Below are positions 24,571-33,400 of a stretch of 45,173 bases of DNA, one piece after another (position 1 is the stretch's first letter; the number at the start of each line of letters is the position of its first letter). Below the pieces are notes generated by a model. That model was given only the letters and a program-made list of their open reading frames with translations. It did no database searches and was not told the origin of the DNA. The translations under genes and the position numbers were made by a program. This stretch comes from Comamonadaceae bacterium (GTDB lineage: Bacteria; Pseudomonadota; Gammaproteobacteria; Burkholderiales; Burkholderiaceae_C): positions 1 through 45,173 of the forward strand of contig CANJPU010000046.1 of the NCBI GenBank assembly GCA_947476285.1. Direction: 5' to 3'.

Positions 24571-25758
24571 TCACGCCATCTTGCAGCCAGCGCCTGAATC
24601 AGCCAGAGCCTTCATTGCCACGCCGACGACTTTGTTCTCTTTGTTTTCCACCACACGCAGGTACATGTCTTGAATCGGGTTGTGCGACTTGCTCATGGTC
24701 CACTTGCCGCGCGGGCTGTCGATGACCGCGCGCTCCATGGCCTTGTACAAGGCCGGCTTGTTGTTCAGGTCACCCTTGACGGCAGTGGCGCCAGCCACCA
24801 GGAGCTGGCCGGTGTCGTAGCCCTGCACCGCGTAGACATCGGGCTGCATGCGGAAGGTTTTGGCGTAGGCCAGGCGGAACTGTCTGTTGCGTGGCGTGTC
24901 CAGCGAATCGCTGTAGTGCATGGTGGTGATGATGCCGTCTGCCGCCGGGCCAGCGGCCTCAAGCACACCTTCGGTGAGAAAGCCCGAGCCATACAGGGGA
25001 ATCTTTCCCTTCAGGCCAGCCGCCGCATAGTCACGGATGAATTTTGGCGCACCAGCGCCGGCAAAGAAACAGGCCACCGCGTCTGGCTTGAGCGCGGCGA
25101 TTTCGGTCAGCAGGGCCTGGAACTCCACGTTGGGGAAGGGCAGGCCCAGTTCCTTGATGATGGTGCCGCCTGCCTTGGTGTAGCTCTCCTTGAAACCTTC
25201 AAAGGCCTCGTCGCCCGCAGCGTACTTCCAGGTGATCCACACAGCCTTCTTGTGGCCTTTGTCCACCATGACCTTGCCCAGCGCCAGGGTCGGCTGCGAG
25301 TTGGTGAACGAGGTGCGAAACACGTTGGGCGCACACTGCGCACGCGTAGCGGCATGCACGCCGGCGTTGGGAATGAGGGTGAGCACACCACTGTCGCGAG
25401 CCACTTTGTGCAAGCCCATCTGAACGCCCGAGTGCACCGTGCCGATCAGCACATCCACCTTGTCGCGCTGCACCAGCTTGCTGGCGTTCTCAACGCCCTT
25501 GGAGGGCTCGGACTCGTCATCCACCTTGAACCATTCGATCTCACGGCCGCCCAGCTTGCCGCCTTTCTCGTTGATGGCCATACGCACGCCGTTCTCGATG
25601 GCCACGCCAAGCTGCGCGAAGGTGCCGGTGTAGGGCAGCATCAAGCCCACACGGACCTTGCTGCTCTGCGCACGCACGATCTCGGGCAAGAGCAGGCCGG
25701 TGGATGCAGCGCCCACGATGGCGGCGCTGCGGGTGAGGACGAGTCGGCGGGTGGTCAT
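24571..25758 (-). CDS. Periplasmic substrate-binding protein of the Liv-type importer
   Basis: A 395-residue periplasmic-binding protein (type I fold, LivK/receptor family). The N-terminus MTTRRLVLTRSAAIVGAASTGL...VRAQ is a signal peptide whose twin arginine could indicate Tat export. Mature sequence VRVGLMLPYTGTFAQLG is typical of HAAT receptors in aromatic-acid loci. The ATG at 25758 has AGGAG upstream. It is the third gene of the operon after flavodoxin and benzoate-CoA ligase, so benzoate or a related aromatic acid is the likely ligand (inferred). Confidence 0.92.
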   Translation of the reverse strand: MTTRRLVLTRSAAIVGAASTGLLLPEIVRAQSSKVRVGLMLPYTGTFAQLGVAIENGVRMAINEKGGKLGGREIEWFKVDDESEPSKGVENASKLVQRDKVDVLIGTVHSGVQMGLHKVARDSGVLTLIPNAGVHAATRAQCAPNVFRTSFTNSQPTLALGKVMVDKGHKKAVWITWKYAAGDEAFEGFKESYTKAGGTIIKELGLPFPNVEFQALLTEIAALKPDAVACFFAGAGAPKFIRDYAAAGLKGKIPLYGSGFLTEGVLEAAGPAADGIITTMHYSDSLDTPRNRQFRLAYAKTFRMQPDVYAVQGYDTGQLLVAGATAVKGDLNNKPALYKAMERAVIDSPRGKWTMSKSHNPIQDMYLRVVENKENKVVGVAMKALADSGAGCKMA

Positions 25759-25860
25759 GTTGGCAATCTCCTGGGGATTTTTGTCGTGAGCGATTGTGCA
25801 GGATGCCAGGGTCAAGCCAACCCATGACTTACCCGGATGATGAGGCCGCCGGGGCGCGGA

Positions 25861-27429
25861 TCAGGCGGAGTTTCTCAATTTGAACCGCTGAATCTTCCCC
25901 GTGGCGGTCTTGGGTAGTTCGGTGGCAAAGACGATCCAGCGCGGGTATTTGTAGGGGGCGAGACGGCTCTTCACATGGGACTGCAGGTCTTCGGCACTGG
26001 CCTGCTGGCCGGCTTTGAGCACCACGTAGGCCTTGGGTTTGATCAACTCGTCGGTGTCGGCCGCGCCGATCACCGCCGCCTCCAGCACCGCATCATGCGT
26101 CATCAGGCAGGCCTCCACCTCAAAAGGCGAGACATAGATGCCGCCCACCTTGAGCATGTCGTCGCTGCGTCCGCCGTAGGTGTAGTAGCCATCGGCGTCG
26201 CGGGTGTATTTGTCGCCACTGCGCGTCCACTCGCCAACAAAGGTGGCCTTGGTCCTGGCGCGGCTGTTCCAGTACATGATGGCGCTGCTGGGCCCGCGAA
26301 TCTGCAGCTCGCCGATTTCGCCGTCTGCGCATTCGCGTCCTTCGTCGTTGAGGATGCGAAGCTCATAGCCCGGCACCGCCTTGCCGGTGGTGCCATAGCG
26401 CACCTCGCCAGGCCGGTTGGACAAGAAGATGTGCAGCATCTCGGTGGAGCCTATGCCGTCAAGAATGTCGGTGCCAAAGGTGTCGCTCCAGCGTCGGCCG
26501 ATTTCGGCAGGCAGGGCCTCGCCCGCGCTGGCGGACACACGCAGATTGAGCTCGCTGCGCGCGGGCTTGTCGGCGCTGGCCAGCAGGGCGGCGAACAAGG
26601 TGGGCACGCCATAGAAAATGCTGGGTTTGTATTTTTTGAGCACGCCATACACATCGGCCGGGGTGGGGCGCGAGGCCAGCAGCACCGTGGTGGCGCCCAC
26701 GCTCATCGGGAAAGTCAGGCTGTTGCCCAGGCCATAGGCGAAGAACAGCTTGGCGGCGGAGAACACCAGGTCGTCCTCGCGTATGCCCAGCACCGGCCGG
26801 GCATACAGCTCGGCGGTTTGAATCAAGTGGCTGTGCAGATGCACCGTGCCCTTGGGCGTGCCAGTGGAGCCGCTGGAGTAGAGCCAGAAGCACGGGTCAT
26901 CAGCGCAGGTGCTGGTGACATGCAGCGCATCAGCGCCCGACTTGATGAACGACGCCACCGAGTTGTGTGATCCACCACCCCCGACGATCACGGTCTTGAG
27001 CGATGGCAGCGTGCCGAACAGGGGATCGAAGGCGGGCAGCAGCGCCTTGGAAACAAACAGCGCCTGGGCCCGCGAATCGCGCAGCATGAACTCAAAATCG
27101 CGCGTGTTCAGCATGGTGTTGGCCGCAACCGGCACCACGCCGGCCAGAATACAGCCAAGAAACACCACCGGCCATTCCAGTGAGTCGTGCATCGCGATCA
27201 TCACGCGCGACTCAGGCGCAAAGCCTTGCGCGCGCAGGGCGTTGGCAAAGCGATGGGCCTGATCGGTCAGCTCGCCGTAGGTGATCTGAATGCCGGTGGC
27301 CGCGTCGATGAAGGCGACCTTGTCAGCGCGTGCGGCATTGCGCGCGAGCAGGTCGTGGGCTGCGTTGTACTCGCGCGGTATCTCCACACGCGGTGGGCTG
27401 ACGCTGTGGTCGGTGTGGCTCAGGTGCAT
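25861..27429 (-). CDS. bclA: Benzoate-CoA ligase
   Basis: A 522-residue AMP-forming ligase activating benzoate to benzoyl-CoA, the entry step of the box pathway. The P-loop YSSGSTGTPKG is at 184-194, later motifs include YGVPTLFAALL, GSTEMLHIFLSNRPGEVRYGTTG and SGDKYTRDADGYYTYGGRSDDMLK, and the C-terminal lysine lies in KTATGKIQRFKLR. These match the benzoate/4-hydroxybenzoate ligase group. The ATG at 27429 is preferred; the longer frame upstream overlaps the flavodoxin gene and shows no conservation. Seven bases separate it from the flavodoxin stop. Confidence 0.93.
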   Translation of the reverse strand: MHLSHTDHSVSPPRVEIPREYNAAHDLLARNAARADKVAFIDAATGIQITYGELTDQAHRFANALRAQGFAPESRVMIAMHDSLEWPVVFLGCILAGVVPVAANTMLNTRDFEFMLRDSRAQALFVSKALLPAFDPLFGTLPSLKTVIVGGGGSHNSVASFIKSGADALHVTSTCADDPCFWLYSSGSTGTPKGTVHLHSHLIQTAELYARPVLGIREDDLVFSAAKLFFAYGLGNSLTFPMSVGATTVLLASRPTPADVYGVLKKYKPSIFYGVPTLFAALLASADKPARSELNLRVSASAGEALPAEIGRRWSDTFGTDILDGIGSTEMLHIFLSNRPGEVRYGTTGKAVPGYELRILNDEGRECADGEIGELQIRGPSSAIMYWNSRARTKATFVGEWTRSGDKYTRDADGYYTYGGRSDDMLKVGGIYVSPFEVEACLMTHDAVLEAAVIGAADTDELIKPKAYVVLKAGQQASAEDLQSHVKSRLAPYKYPRWIVFATELPKTATGKIQRFKLRNSA

Positions 27430-27436
27430 ACGCGTC

Positions 27437-27901
27437 TCAGGCCTGGGCGGCTGACAAGGCCTGGGCCAGCCACTCGCGACACCACTCGGACCCCAGTTGC
27501 TCGGGCAAGGTGCCTTCGCTTGCATCGTGGCACCAGACATCGCCCACGCGCTGTGCCCCAAGGCCTTGCAGACGCTCATCGAACATCTTGCCGCCAAAGG
27601 CAAAGGTGTTGAGGTAGGTGCGGTCGCCCAGGGCGATCACGCCGTAGCGCACATGGCCTAGATATTTGGGATGGGTGTCCAAGGAGTCATACAGCGCCCG
27701 GGCGTTGTCGGGCACATCGCCCGAACCATAGGTGGATGTGCAGATGAGATATAGCGCATCTTCGTCGAACACATTGATGTCCAGATCGTCCATCATGCAG
27801 ATCTCGATTTCCTCGATCTGGTCGGCGCAATCCATCTGAATAGCCTGTGCGACGTATTCGGCGGTGCTCGTCATGGTGCCGACGAGGATCTTGAGTTTCA
27901 T
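27437..27901 (-). CDS. Flavodoxin (MioC-like)
   Basis: A 154-residue FMN-binding electron carrier. The start MKLKILVGTMTSTAEYVAQAI carries the FMN-phosphate loop; later segments CTSTYGSGDVPDNA and ALGDRTYLNTFAFGGKMFDERL are flavodoxin hallmarks. It is the first gene of the leftward benzoate operon, directly behind the divergent BoxR-type promoter, and so is induced with the pathway. Because no BoxA reductase gene is in the window, it could supply electrons to BoxB; that is inference. The start at 27901 fits an AGGA site about 12 bases upstream; an in-frame ATG at 27913 is the alternative. Confidence 0.88.
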   Translation of the reverse strand: MKLKILVGTMTSTAEYVAQAIQMDCADQIEEIEICMMDDLDINVFDEDALYLICTSTYGSGDVPDNARALYDSLDTHPKYLGHVRYGVIALGDRTYLNTFAFGGKMFDERLQGLGAQRVGDVWCHDASEGTLPEQLGSEWCREWLAQALSAAQA

Positions 27902-27944
27902 GTGGGCGGTCATCCTGAAGAAGATGCGAGATGAAGTAAACTGC

Positions 27945-27972
27945 TTGACATGCGCAATTGTGGAAGTATATT
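27945..27972 (+). promoter_or_regulatory. Strong candidate promoter of boxR-boxC-boxB
   Basis: TTGACA (27945-27950, exact consensus) and TATATT (27967-27972, five of six) are separated by 16 bases, 46 bases before boxR. The region between boxR and the divergent flavodoxin is AT-rich against its surroundings. It overlaps the candidate operator motifs at 27951-27993. Confidence 0.65.
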
Positions 27973-27993
27973 GCAATATTGATCCAGCGCAAA
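27951..27993. promoter_or_regulatory. Candidate BoxR operator in the divergent box promoter
   Basis: Three related hexamers, GCGCAA (27952-27957), TTGCAA (27971-27976) and GCGCAA (27987-27992), are spread through the promoter, the first between -35 and -10. BoxR/BzdR regulators of benzoate genes are known to bind repeated sites over their promoters and to release on benzoyl-CoA. Match to a published consensus is not claimed. Confidence 0.4.
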
Positions 27994-28017
27994 GAATCTT
28001 CAAAAAGACGACAGCCC

Positions 28018-28899
28018 ATGCAGCTCATGACGGACCACGATTCCAAACCCACTCTGTCAGAACTGGGTGCACGGGTGCGCGCATGGCGTGCTCGGCGCGG
28101 CATGACGCGCAAGCAGTTGGCGTCTGACTCGGGCTTGTCCGAGCGCTTTCTCGCCGACGTAGAAAGCGGCAAGGGCAATGTCTCCATCAATTCACTGGAG
28201 GCGGCCGCACGCGCGCTCCACATCACCATCATGGAATTGCTGCAGGACGCTGCCCGCCCCGCATTGGTCCGCGTACATGGCCTGCTGGCCGGGCTGGACG
28301 ACGCGCAGCTTGACCATGCCTATGGTTTGCTCGCCGCCACCTATGGCCCGGGCGATGCAAAGGGCCGCGAGAAGCGCATCGCACTCATTGGTTTGCGCGG
28401 GGCCGGCAAGTCGACCCTGGGTGCGCAGTTGGCCGCGCGCAAAGGCGTGCCCTTCATCGAGCTGGACCGAGAGATTGAACGCGAGGCCGGCACCAGCATG
28501 AATGAAATTCTCTTGCTGCACGGCCAGGCCGGGTATCGCCGCTACGAGCGGCGCGCGCTCTTGCGCATGGCGCAAGAACACCAGGACGGCGTGGTCATGA
28601 CCACCGGTGGCAGCATCGTGAGCGAGCGCGAAACTTTTGATCTGCTGCAGAGCCGCTTTTATTGCGTCTGGCTCAAGGCAAGCCCAGAAGAGCACATGGG
28701 CCGTGTCGTTGCGCAGGGCGACATGCGGCCCTTTGACAGCACCCGTGGCGCCACTGGCGAGGCGATGGACGACATTCGCCGAATCCTGGCCAGCCGCGAG
28801 GCACTTTATGCGCGGGCCGATGCGGTGGTGGACACCAGCGCACGCACGGTGAAGCAATCACTCAAAGATCTGGAACGCGCTGTGGCGCAGGAGAAATAA
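28018..28899 (+). CDS. boxR: BoxR-type benzoyl-CoA-responsive regulator (HTH-XRE + shikimate-kinase-like)
   Basis: A 293-residue fusion. The N-terminal XRE helix-turn-helix spans about 12-75 (RAWRARRGMTRKQLA, then SGLSERFLADVESGKGN). The C-terminal shikimate-kinase-like domain spans about 118-290 with Walker A GLRGAGKST (125-133). Known BoxR/BzdR proteins have this architecture; the kinase-like part binds benzoyl-CoA rather than acting as a kinase, and binding relieves repression. It heads the boxR-boxC-boxB transcript and is divergent from the flavodoxin-ligase-importer operon, so it probably controls both. Two starts are possible (28018 and 28027); neither has a strong ribosome site. Confidence 0.93.
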   Translation: MQLMTDHDSKPTLSELGARVRAWRARRGMTRKQLASDSGLSERFLADVESGKGNVSINSLEAAARALHITIMELLQDAARPALVRVHGLLAGLDDAQLDHAYGLLAATYGPGDAKGREKRIALIGLRGAGKSTLGAQLAARKGVPFIELDREIEREAGTSMNEILLLHGQAGYRRYERRALLRMAQEHQDGVVMTTGGSIVSERETFDLLQSRFYCVWLKASPEEHMGRVVAQGDMRPFDSTRGATGEAMDDIRRILASREALYARADAVVDTSARTVKQSLKDLERAVAQEK

Positions 28900-28955
28900 T
28901 TGAACGCACATCAACCGATCGCCCCGCGCTGCGATGCGCTCTTGCCGGGTGACGC

Positions 28956-30647
28956 ATGAACACCGCCTATGAGCCACTGCTGTTCAAGCAAGGCGAGCGT
29001 GAGCTGGTGCGCTTTGGCACCCATCCATCGCGTTACCAGCACTGGACGCTTGGGGTTGAGGGTGACGTCGCGCGCCTGAAGCTGGACATCAACGAAGACG
29101 GCGGCATATTGCCCGGCTACAAGCTCAAGCTCAACAGCTACGACCTGGGCGTGGACATCGAGCTGCACGATGCAATCAACCGCGTGCGCTTTGAGCATCC
29201 GGGTGTGAAGGTGCTGGTGTTTGAAAGCGGCAAGGAAAAAATCTGGTGCTCGGGCGCCAACATCTACATGCTGGGTCTTAGCAGCCACGGCTGGAAGGTG
29301 AACTTCTGCAAGTTCACCAATGAGACGCGCAATGGCCTGGAAGATTCTTCGCTGCACGAGGGCCTGAAGTCATTGGCGGCCGTCACGGGTGCCTGCGCCG
29401 GTGGCGGCTATGAGCTGGCGCTGGCCTGCGACCGCATCGTGATGATCGACGACCGCAACAGCACCGTGAGCCTGCCCGAGGTGCCGCTGCTGGGCGTGCT
29501 GCCTGGCACCGGCGGCCTGACTCGCGTAGTGGATAAGCGCAAGGTGCGGCGCGATTTGGCCGACATTTTTTCCACCACCAGTGAGGGCGTGCGCGCCGAC
29601 CGCGCTGTTGAGTGGAAGCTGATCGACGCACATGCCAAGCCGCAGCAGTTTCCGCAACTGGTGGACGCACAGATTGCTTTGCTGCGAGGCCAGTCCACGC
29701 GCCAGGGGCCAGACCAAGGCATTGAGCTTTCGCCGCTGCAGATGCGCATCGACGAAGACGGTTACCACTACACCACCCTAGACGCCAGCATTGACCGAGC
29801 AGGCCGCATCGCCACACTGACCGTGAGTGCGCCCGCATCGGCCATCGAATCGACCCCCGATGCCCTCGTGGCAGCCGGCGCGAACTGGTGGCCGCTGCGC
29901 CTGGCGCGCGAGCTGGACGATGCGATTCTCAATCTGCGCACCAATGAGCCCGAGATCGGCACCTGGGTCATCAAGACGCGTGGCCAGGCCCAAGGGGTGG
30001 CACAAGCCGACGCGGTGCTGCAGGCGCACAAGAGCCACTGGCTGGTGCGCGAAACCTTGGGTGCATTGCGGCGCAGCTTGGCCCGCCTGGACGTCACCAG
30101 TCGGTCGCTGATTGCGCTGGTGGACCAAGGCTCTTGCTTTACCGGAATGTTTTATGAGCTCGCGCTGGCCTGCGACCGCATCTACATGCTGGACCTGCCC
30201 GATGCCCCCGACGCCGCGCCGATGCTGCAACTGGGTGATGCGAACTTCGGTCTTTATCCGGCCGTCAATGGCTTGACGCGCCTGCAGACGCGCTTCAATG
30301 AAGACGCGCCCACCTTGGCCCAACTGCAGAGCGTGACAGGCCAGACACTGCGCGCCGATCAAGCCTTGGCGCTGGGCCTGGTGACACTCACCCCCGACGA
30401 CATCGACTGGGACGACGAGATTCGCATCATGCTGGAAGAGCGCGCATCGCTCTCACCCGATGCCTTGACCGGCATGGAAGCATCGTTGCGTTTTCCCGGC
30501 AAAGAGACCATGCACACACGCATCTTCGGGCGCCTGTCAGCCTGGCAAAACTGGATTTTCATCCGGCCCAATGCGGTAGGTGAAGACGGTGCCTTGAAGC
30601 TCTTTGGCACCGGGAAGAAAGCAAAGTTCGACTGGAAACGCGTCTAG
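28956..30647 (+). CDS. boxC: 2,3-epoxybenzoyl-CoA dihydrolase
   Basis: A 563-residue crotonase-superfamily enzyme opening the epoxidised ring of benzoyl-CoA to the aldehyde-CoA plus formate. Two crotonase-like regions are visible: one with SGANIYMLG and GACAGGGYELALACDRI (about 100-165) and one with FYELALACDRIYM near 400. The length fits BoxC, much longer than an ordinary enoyl-CoA hydratase. It starts 56 bases after boxR and is followed by boxB after 36 bases, all on one strand. Confidence 0.94.
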   Translation: MNTAYEPLLFKQGERELVRFGTHPSRYQHWTLGVEGDVARLKLDINEDGGILPGYKLKLNSYDLGVDIELHDAINRVRFEHPGVKVLVFESGKEKIWCSGANIYMLGLSSHGWKVNFCKFTNETRNGLEDSSLHEGLKSLAAVTGACAGGGYELALACDRIVMIDDRNSTVSLPEVPLLGVLPGTGGLTRVVDKRKVRRDLADIFSTTSEGVRADRAVEWKLIDAHAKPQQFPQLVDAQIALLRGQSTRQGPDQGIELSPLQMRIDEDGYHYTTLDASIDRAGRIATLTVSAPASAIESTPDALVAAGANWWPLRLARELDDAILNLRTNEPEIGTWVIKTRGQAQGVAQADAVLQAHKSHWLVRETLGALRRSLARLDVTSRSLIALVDQGSCFTGMFYELALACDRIYMLDLPDAPDAAPMLQLGDANFGLYPAVNGLTRLQTRFNEDAPTLAQLQSVTGQTLRADQALALGLVTLTPDDIDWDDEIRIMLEERASLSPDALTGMEASLRFPGKETMHTRIFGRLSAWQNWIFIRPNAVGEDGALKLFGTGKKAKFDWKRV

Positions 30648-30683
30648 CCACACACGTCACCGTGACACGCACCGAAAGACACC

Positions 30684-32108
30684 ATGACCCACATCGACCT
30701 GCAAGCCTTGATCCCCAACAACGTCAACCTGGGCGAGAACCGCCAGCTCCAGCGCGCACTTGAGCACTGGCAGCCTGCCTTTCTGCGCTGGTGGGACGAA
30801 ATGGGCCCGAGTGATTTCAAGGCCAGCGATGTCTACCTGCGCACCGCTGTGGGCGTGGACGCGCAAGGCTGGGCCAGCTATGGCTACACACCCATGCCAG
30901 ACTACCGCTGGGGCATCTTTCTGGCCGACAAGCAAGAGGGCCGCAAGATCGGCTTTGGTGACATGATGGGCCAGGATGTCTGGCAGGACGTGCCTGGCGA
31001 ATACCGCTCAACTTTCCGTCGCCTGATCGTCACGCAAGGCGACACTGAGCCCGCCTCAGTGGAGCAGCAGCGCCTCTTGGGCCATACCGCGCCATCGCTG
31101 TACGACTTGCGCAATCTCTTTCAGGTGAATGTGGAAGAGGGCCGCCACCTGTGGGCCATGGTCTACCTGCTGCATGCGCATTTCGGCCGCGACGGACGCG
31201 AAGAAGCCGAAGAGCTGCTGCAGCGTCACAGCGGAGACCCAGACAAGCCTCGCATCCTGGGCACCTTCAATGAGCCGATGGACAACTGGTTGTCGTTTTT
31301 CATGTTCACCTACTTCACCGACCGCGACGGCAAGTTCCAGCTCAAGTCATTCGCTGAATCGGCGTTTGATCCGCTGGCGCGCACCACCCGTTTCATGCTC
31401 ACCGAAGAAGCCCACCACATGTTCGTGGGCGAGACCGGCGTCAGCCGCGTGATCCGCCGCACCCTGGAGGTGATGAAAGAGCTGGACACCGACAACCCCG
31501 CCACACTGCGACAGGCCGGCGTGATCGACTTGCCCACGGTACAGAAATTCATGAACTTCTGGTTCACCAGTTCACTGGATTTGTTTGGCGGCGAGCAGTC
31601 GTCCAACGCGGCCAACTATTTCAGCAACGGCATCAAGGGCCGGCCCGATGAAGCCAGATTCGCCGACCATCTGGAGGCCGGCACCGAGATGAGCATTCAG
31701 ATGCCAGACGGCAAGGGCGGCATCAAGAGCGAAACCGTTTCCACCCGCAACGGCATGAACGAAATCACCCGCCTGGAGTATGTGAAAGACTGCCAAGTCG
31801 GCGTGACCCGCTGGAACATGATCATCAAGCGCGCAGGCTTGAGCTTTGAACTCAAGCTGCCGTCCACACGCTTTCGCCGCATGGTCGGTGTGTGGGCCCA
31901 TGTGCCCACCACGCCCGAAGGCCAACCCATCAGCCAGGCAGACTACGACGCCAGCAAAGACCAGTGGCTACCCACGCAGGAAGACACCGCCTTCGTCAAG
32001 AGCTTGATGCAACGCGTGGTAGAGCCGGGCAAGATGGCGGGCTGGATCGCACCGCCGGACCGCGGGATCAATGCCCAGCCGTTGCAGTACGAATACGTGC
32101 GGCTGTGA
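30684..32108 (+). CDS. boxB: Benzoyl-CoA 2,3-epoxidase, oxygenase component
   Basis: A 474-residue soluble diiron oxygenase that epoxidises benzoyl-CoA with O2 and reduced electron carrier. Diiron-type ligand motifs are present: EEGRH (151-155) and TEEAHH (240-245), plus a third acidic helix around 120. The sequence VNLGENRQLQRALEHWQPAFLRWWDEMGP near the start is typical of BoxB. Its usual partner, the reductase BoxA, is not encoded in the window. Confidence 0.95.
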   Translation: MTHIDLQALIPNNVNLGENRQLQRALEHWQPAFLRWWDEMGPSDFKASDVYLRTAVGVDAQGWASYGYTPMPDYRWGIFLADKQEGRKIGFGDMMGQDVWQDVPGEYRSTFRRLIVTQGDTEPASVEQQRLLGHTAPSLYDLRNLFQVNVEEGRHLWAMVYLLHAHFGRDGREEAEELLQRHSGDPDKPRILGTFNEPMDNWLSFFMFTYFTDRDGKFQLKSFAESAFDPLARTTRFMLTEEAHHMFVGETGVSRVIRRTLEVMKELDTDNPATLRQAGVIDLPTVQKFMNFWFTSSLDLFGGEQSSNAANYFSNGIKGRPDEARFADHLEAGTEMSIQMPDGKGGIKSETVSTRNGMNEITRLEYVKDCQVGVTRWNMIIKRAGLSFELKLPSTRFRRMVGVWAHVPTTPEGQPISQADYDASKDQWLPTQEDTAFVKSLMQRVVEPGKMAGWIAPPDRGINAQPLQYEYVRL

Positions 32109-32174
32109 GTGGCCAAGCCGACGTCGCGGGCTGGCGTCGCGGGGGTATGCAAGGCTTCTTTCATGGTTGCGGCT

Positions 32175-32198
32175 CAAATTAAAGAATGGTTTAATTTG
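32175..32198. promoter_or_regulatory. Perfect palindrome upstream of the Fic gene, candidate operator
   Basis: CAAATTAAA (32175-32183), a 6-base spacer and TTTAATTTG (32190-32198) form a perfect 9-bp inverted repeat 27 bases before the Fic start. A third half-site, AATTAAAG, sits at 32207-32214. The stretch is sharply AT-rich in a GC-rich setting. It could bind the winged-helix domain at the C-terminus of the Fic protein, giving self-control. Confidence 0.6.
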
Positions 32199-32224
32199 AT
32201 TTTTCCAATTAAAGCGCGCTTTCA

Positions 32225-33373
32225 ATGACCCGTGTCACTGGCACCTACTCCATCTCGACGACTCGGGGTGAGTCGGTGCGTGCGTTTGTGCCCCGTCCCT
32301 TGCCGCCAGCCCGTCCGGTCTTGGCGCCCGGCGTCTTCGCGCAGCCCAATCGGCAGGCCGAACTTGCGCTCGCCAGCCTGGCCGGTGTGTCGGGCCTGGT
32401 TCCGTCGGTGGACTGGTTGCTCTACAGCGCCATCCGAAAGGAAGCCTTGCTCACTTCTCAGATTGAGGGCACACAGGCCACCTTGACCGACCTGTTCGAT
32501 CAAGAGGCGGGCTTCAAGGTGAGCAACGTCGACGATGTGGCGGAGGTCAGCAACTACCTGCGTGCGTTCCGCTGGGTGCAAGAGCAATTGCGTGACCCCA
32601 AGGGACTTCCCATCAGTGTGCGGCTGCTGTGCCATGCCCATGGCTTGCTGCTCGAAGGTGCCCGAGGTGCTGGCAAGCAGCCGGGCAAACTGCGTCGGTC
32701 GCAAAACTGGATCGGTGGTACGCGACCGGGCAATGCCGTGTTCGTGCCACCGCCGCCGGATCGCGTACCAGGGTTGCTGGCAGACATGGAGCGCTTCATT
32801 CACGATGGCGCGACCTCATTGCCCCCCACGGTGAAAGTGGCGCTCATCCACGCGCAGTTTGAAACCATTCACCCTTTTCTTGACGGCAATGGGCGTATCG
32901 GGCGTTTGCTGATCTCCGCATTGTTCGAGCACTGGGGATTGCTCTCGCAGCCGCTGATGTACCTCAGCGGCTACCTCAAGCAGCACCAATCAGAGTACTA
33001 CCGGCGCCTGTCGGCCACCCGTAGCAAAGGTGACTGGGAGTCCTGGGTGACATTCTTTCTGGAGGGGGTGACGACGGCGGCCACCGATGCGCAGAAAAAC
33101 ATCATCGCGGTCGCCAGTCTGGTTGCCGCTGACCGCAAACGGATGCTGCAATCACCCAAGGTCGGCCCGGCAAGCTACCGGTTGTTCGAACTGCTGCCGA
33201 TGATGCCGCGCTTCACCATCGAGCGCGCTCGTCAGCAACTCGATACCAGCTTCCCCACCGCCACTGCGGCCGTGAACACGCTGGAGCGCCTGGGCATCTT
33301 GACAGAGATGACTGGCCAGAAGAAGAACCGAAGCTACAGCTATCAGGCGTATGTTGAATTGCTTTGCCGGTGA
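32225..33373 (+). CDS. Fic-family AMPylating protein with C-terminal winged helix
   Basis: A 382-residue Fic/DOC protein. The core motif HPFLDGNGRIGR (216-227) holds catalytic His216; these enzymes usually transfer AMP from ATP to target hydroxyl groups. The inhibitory motif (T77-x-x-x-E81-G) lies in the N-terminal region, defining class II with built-in autoinhibition, so no separate antitoxin is required. A winged-helix-like domain fills about 300-375 (FTIERARQQL, TATAAVNTLERLGIL). A perfect AT-rich palindrome precedes the gene. It interrupts the gap after boxB, with no functional tie to benzoate visible. Confidence 0.92.
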   Translation: MTRVTGTYSISTTRGESVRAFVPRPLPPARPVLAPGVFAQPNRQAELALASLAGVSGLVPSVDWLLYSAIRKEALLTSQIEGTQATLTDLFDQEAGFKVSNVDDVAEVSNYLRAFRWVQEQLRDPKGLPISVRLLCHAHGLLLEGARGAGKQPGKLRRSQNWIGGTRPGNAVFVPPPPDRVPGLLADMERFIHDGATSLPPTVKVALIHAQFETIHPFLDGNGRIGRLLISALFEHWGLLSQPLMYLSGYLKQHQSEYYRRLSATRSKGDWESWVTFFLEGVTTAATDAQKNIIAVASLVAADRKRMLQSPKVGPASYRLFELLPMMPRFTIERARQQLDTSFPTATAAVNTLERLGILTEMTGQKKNRSYSYQAYVELLCR

Positions 33374-33400
33374 GCTATGCCCATGTGAGGCTATGAGCCC

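Noticed and set aside
24670..25827. A 385-codon plus-strand open frame opposite the binding-protein gene
   Set aside because: Antisense to a clear periplasmic binding protein with signal peptide; the composition is a shadow of the real frame.
25975..26970. A 331-codon plus-strand open frame opposite benzoate-CoA ligase
   Set aside because: Antisense shadow of a gene with all ligase motifs; Gly/Ala/His-rich sequence without a fold.
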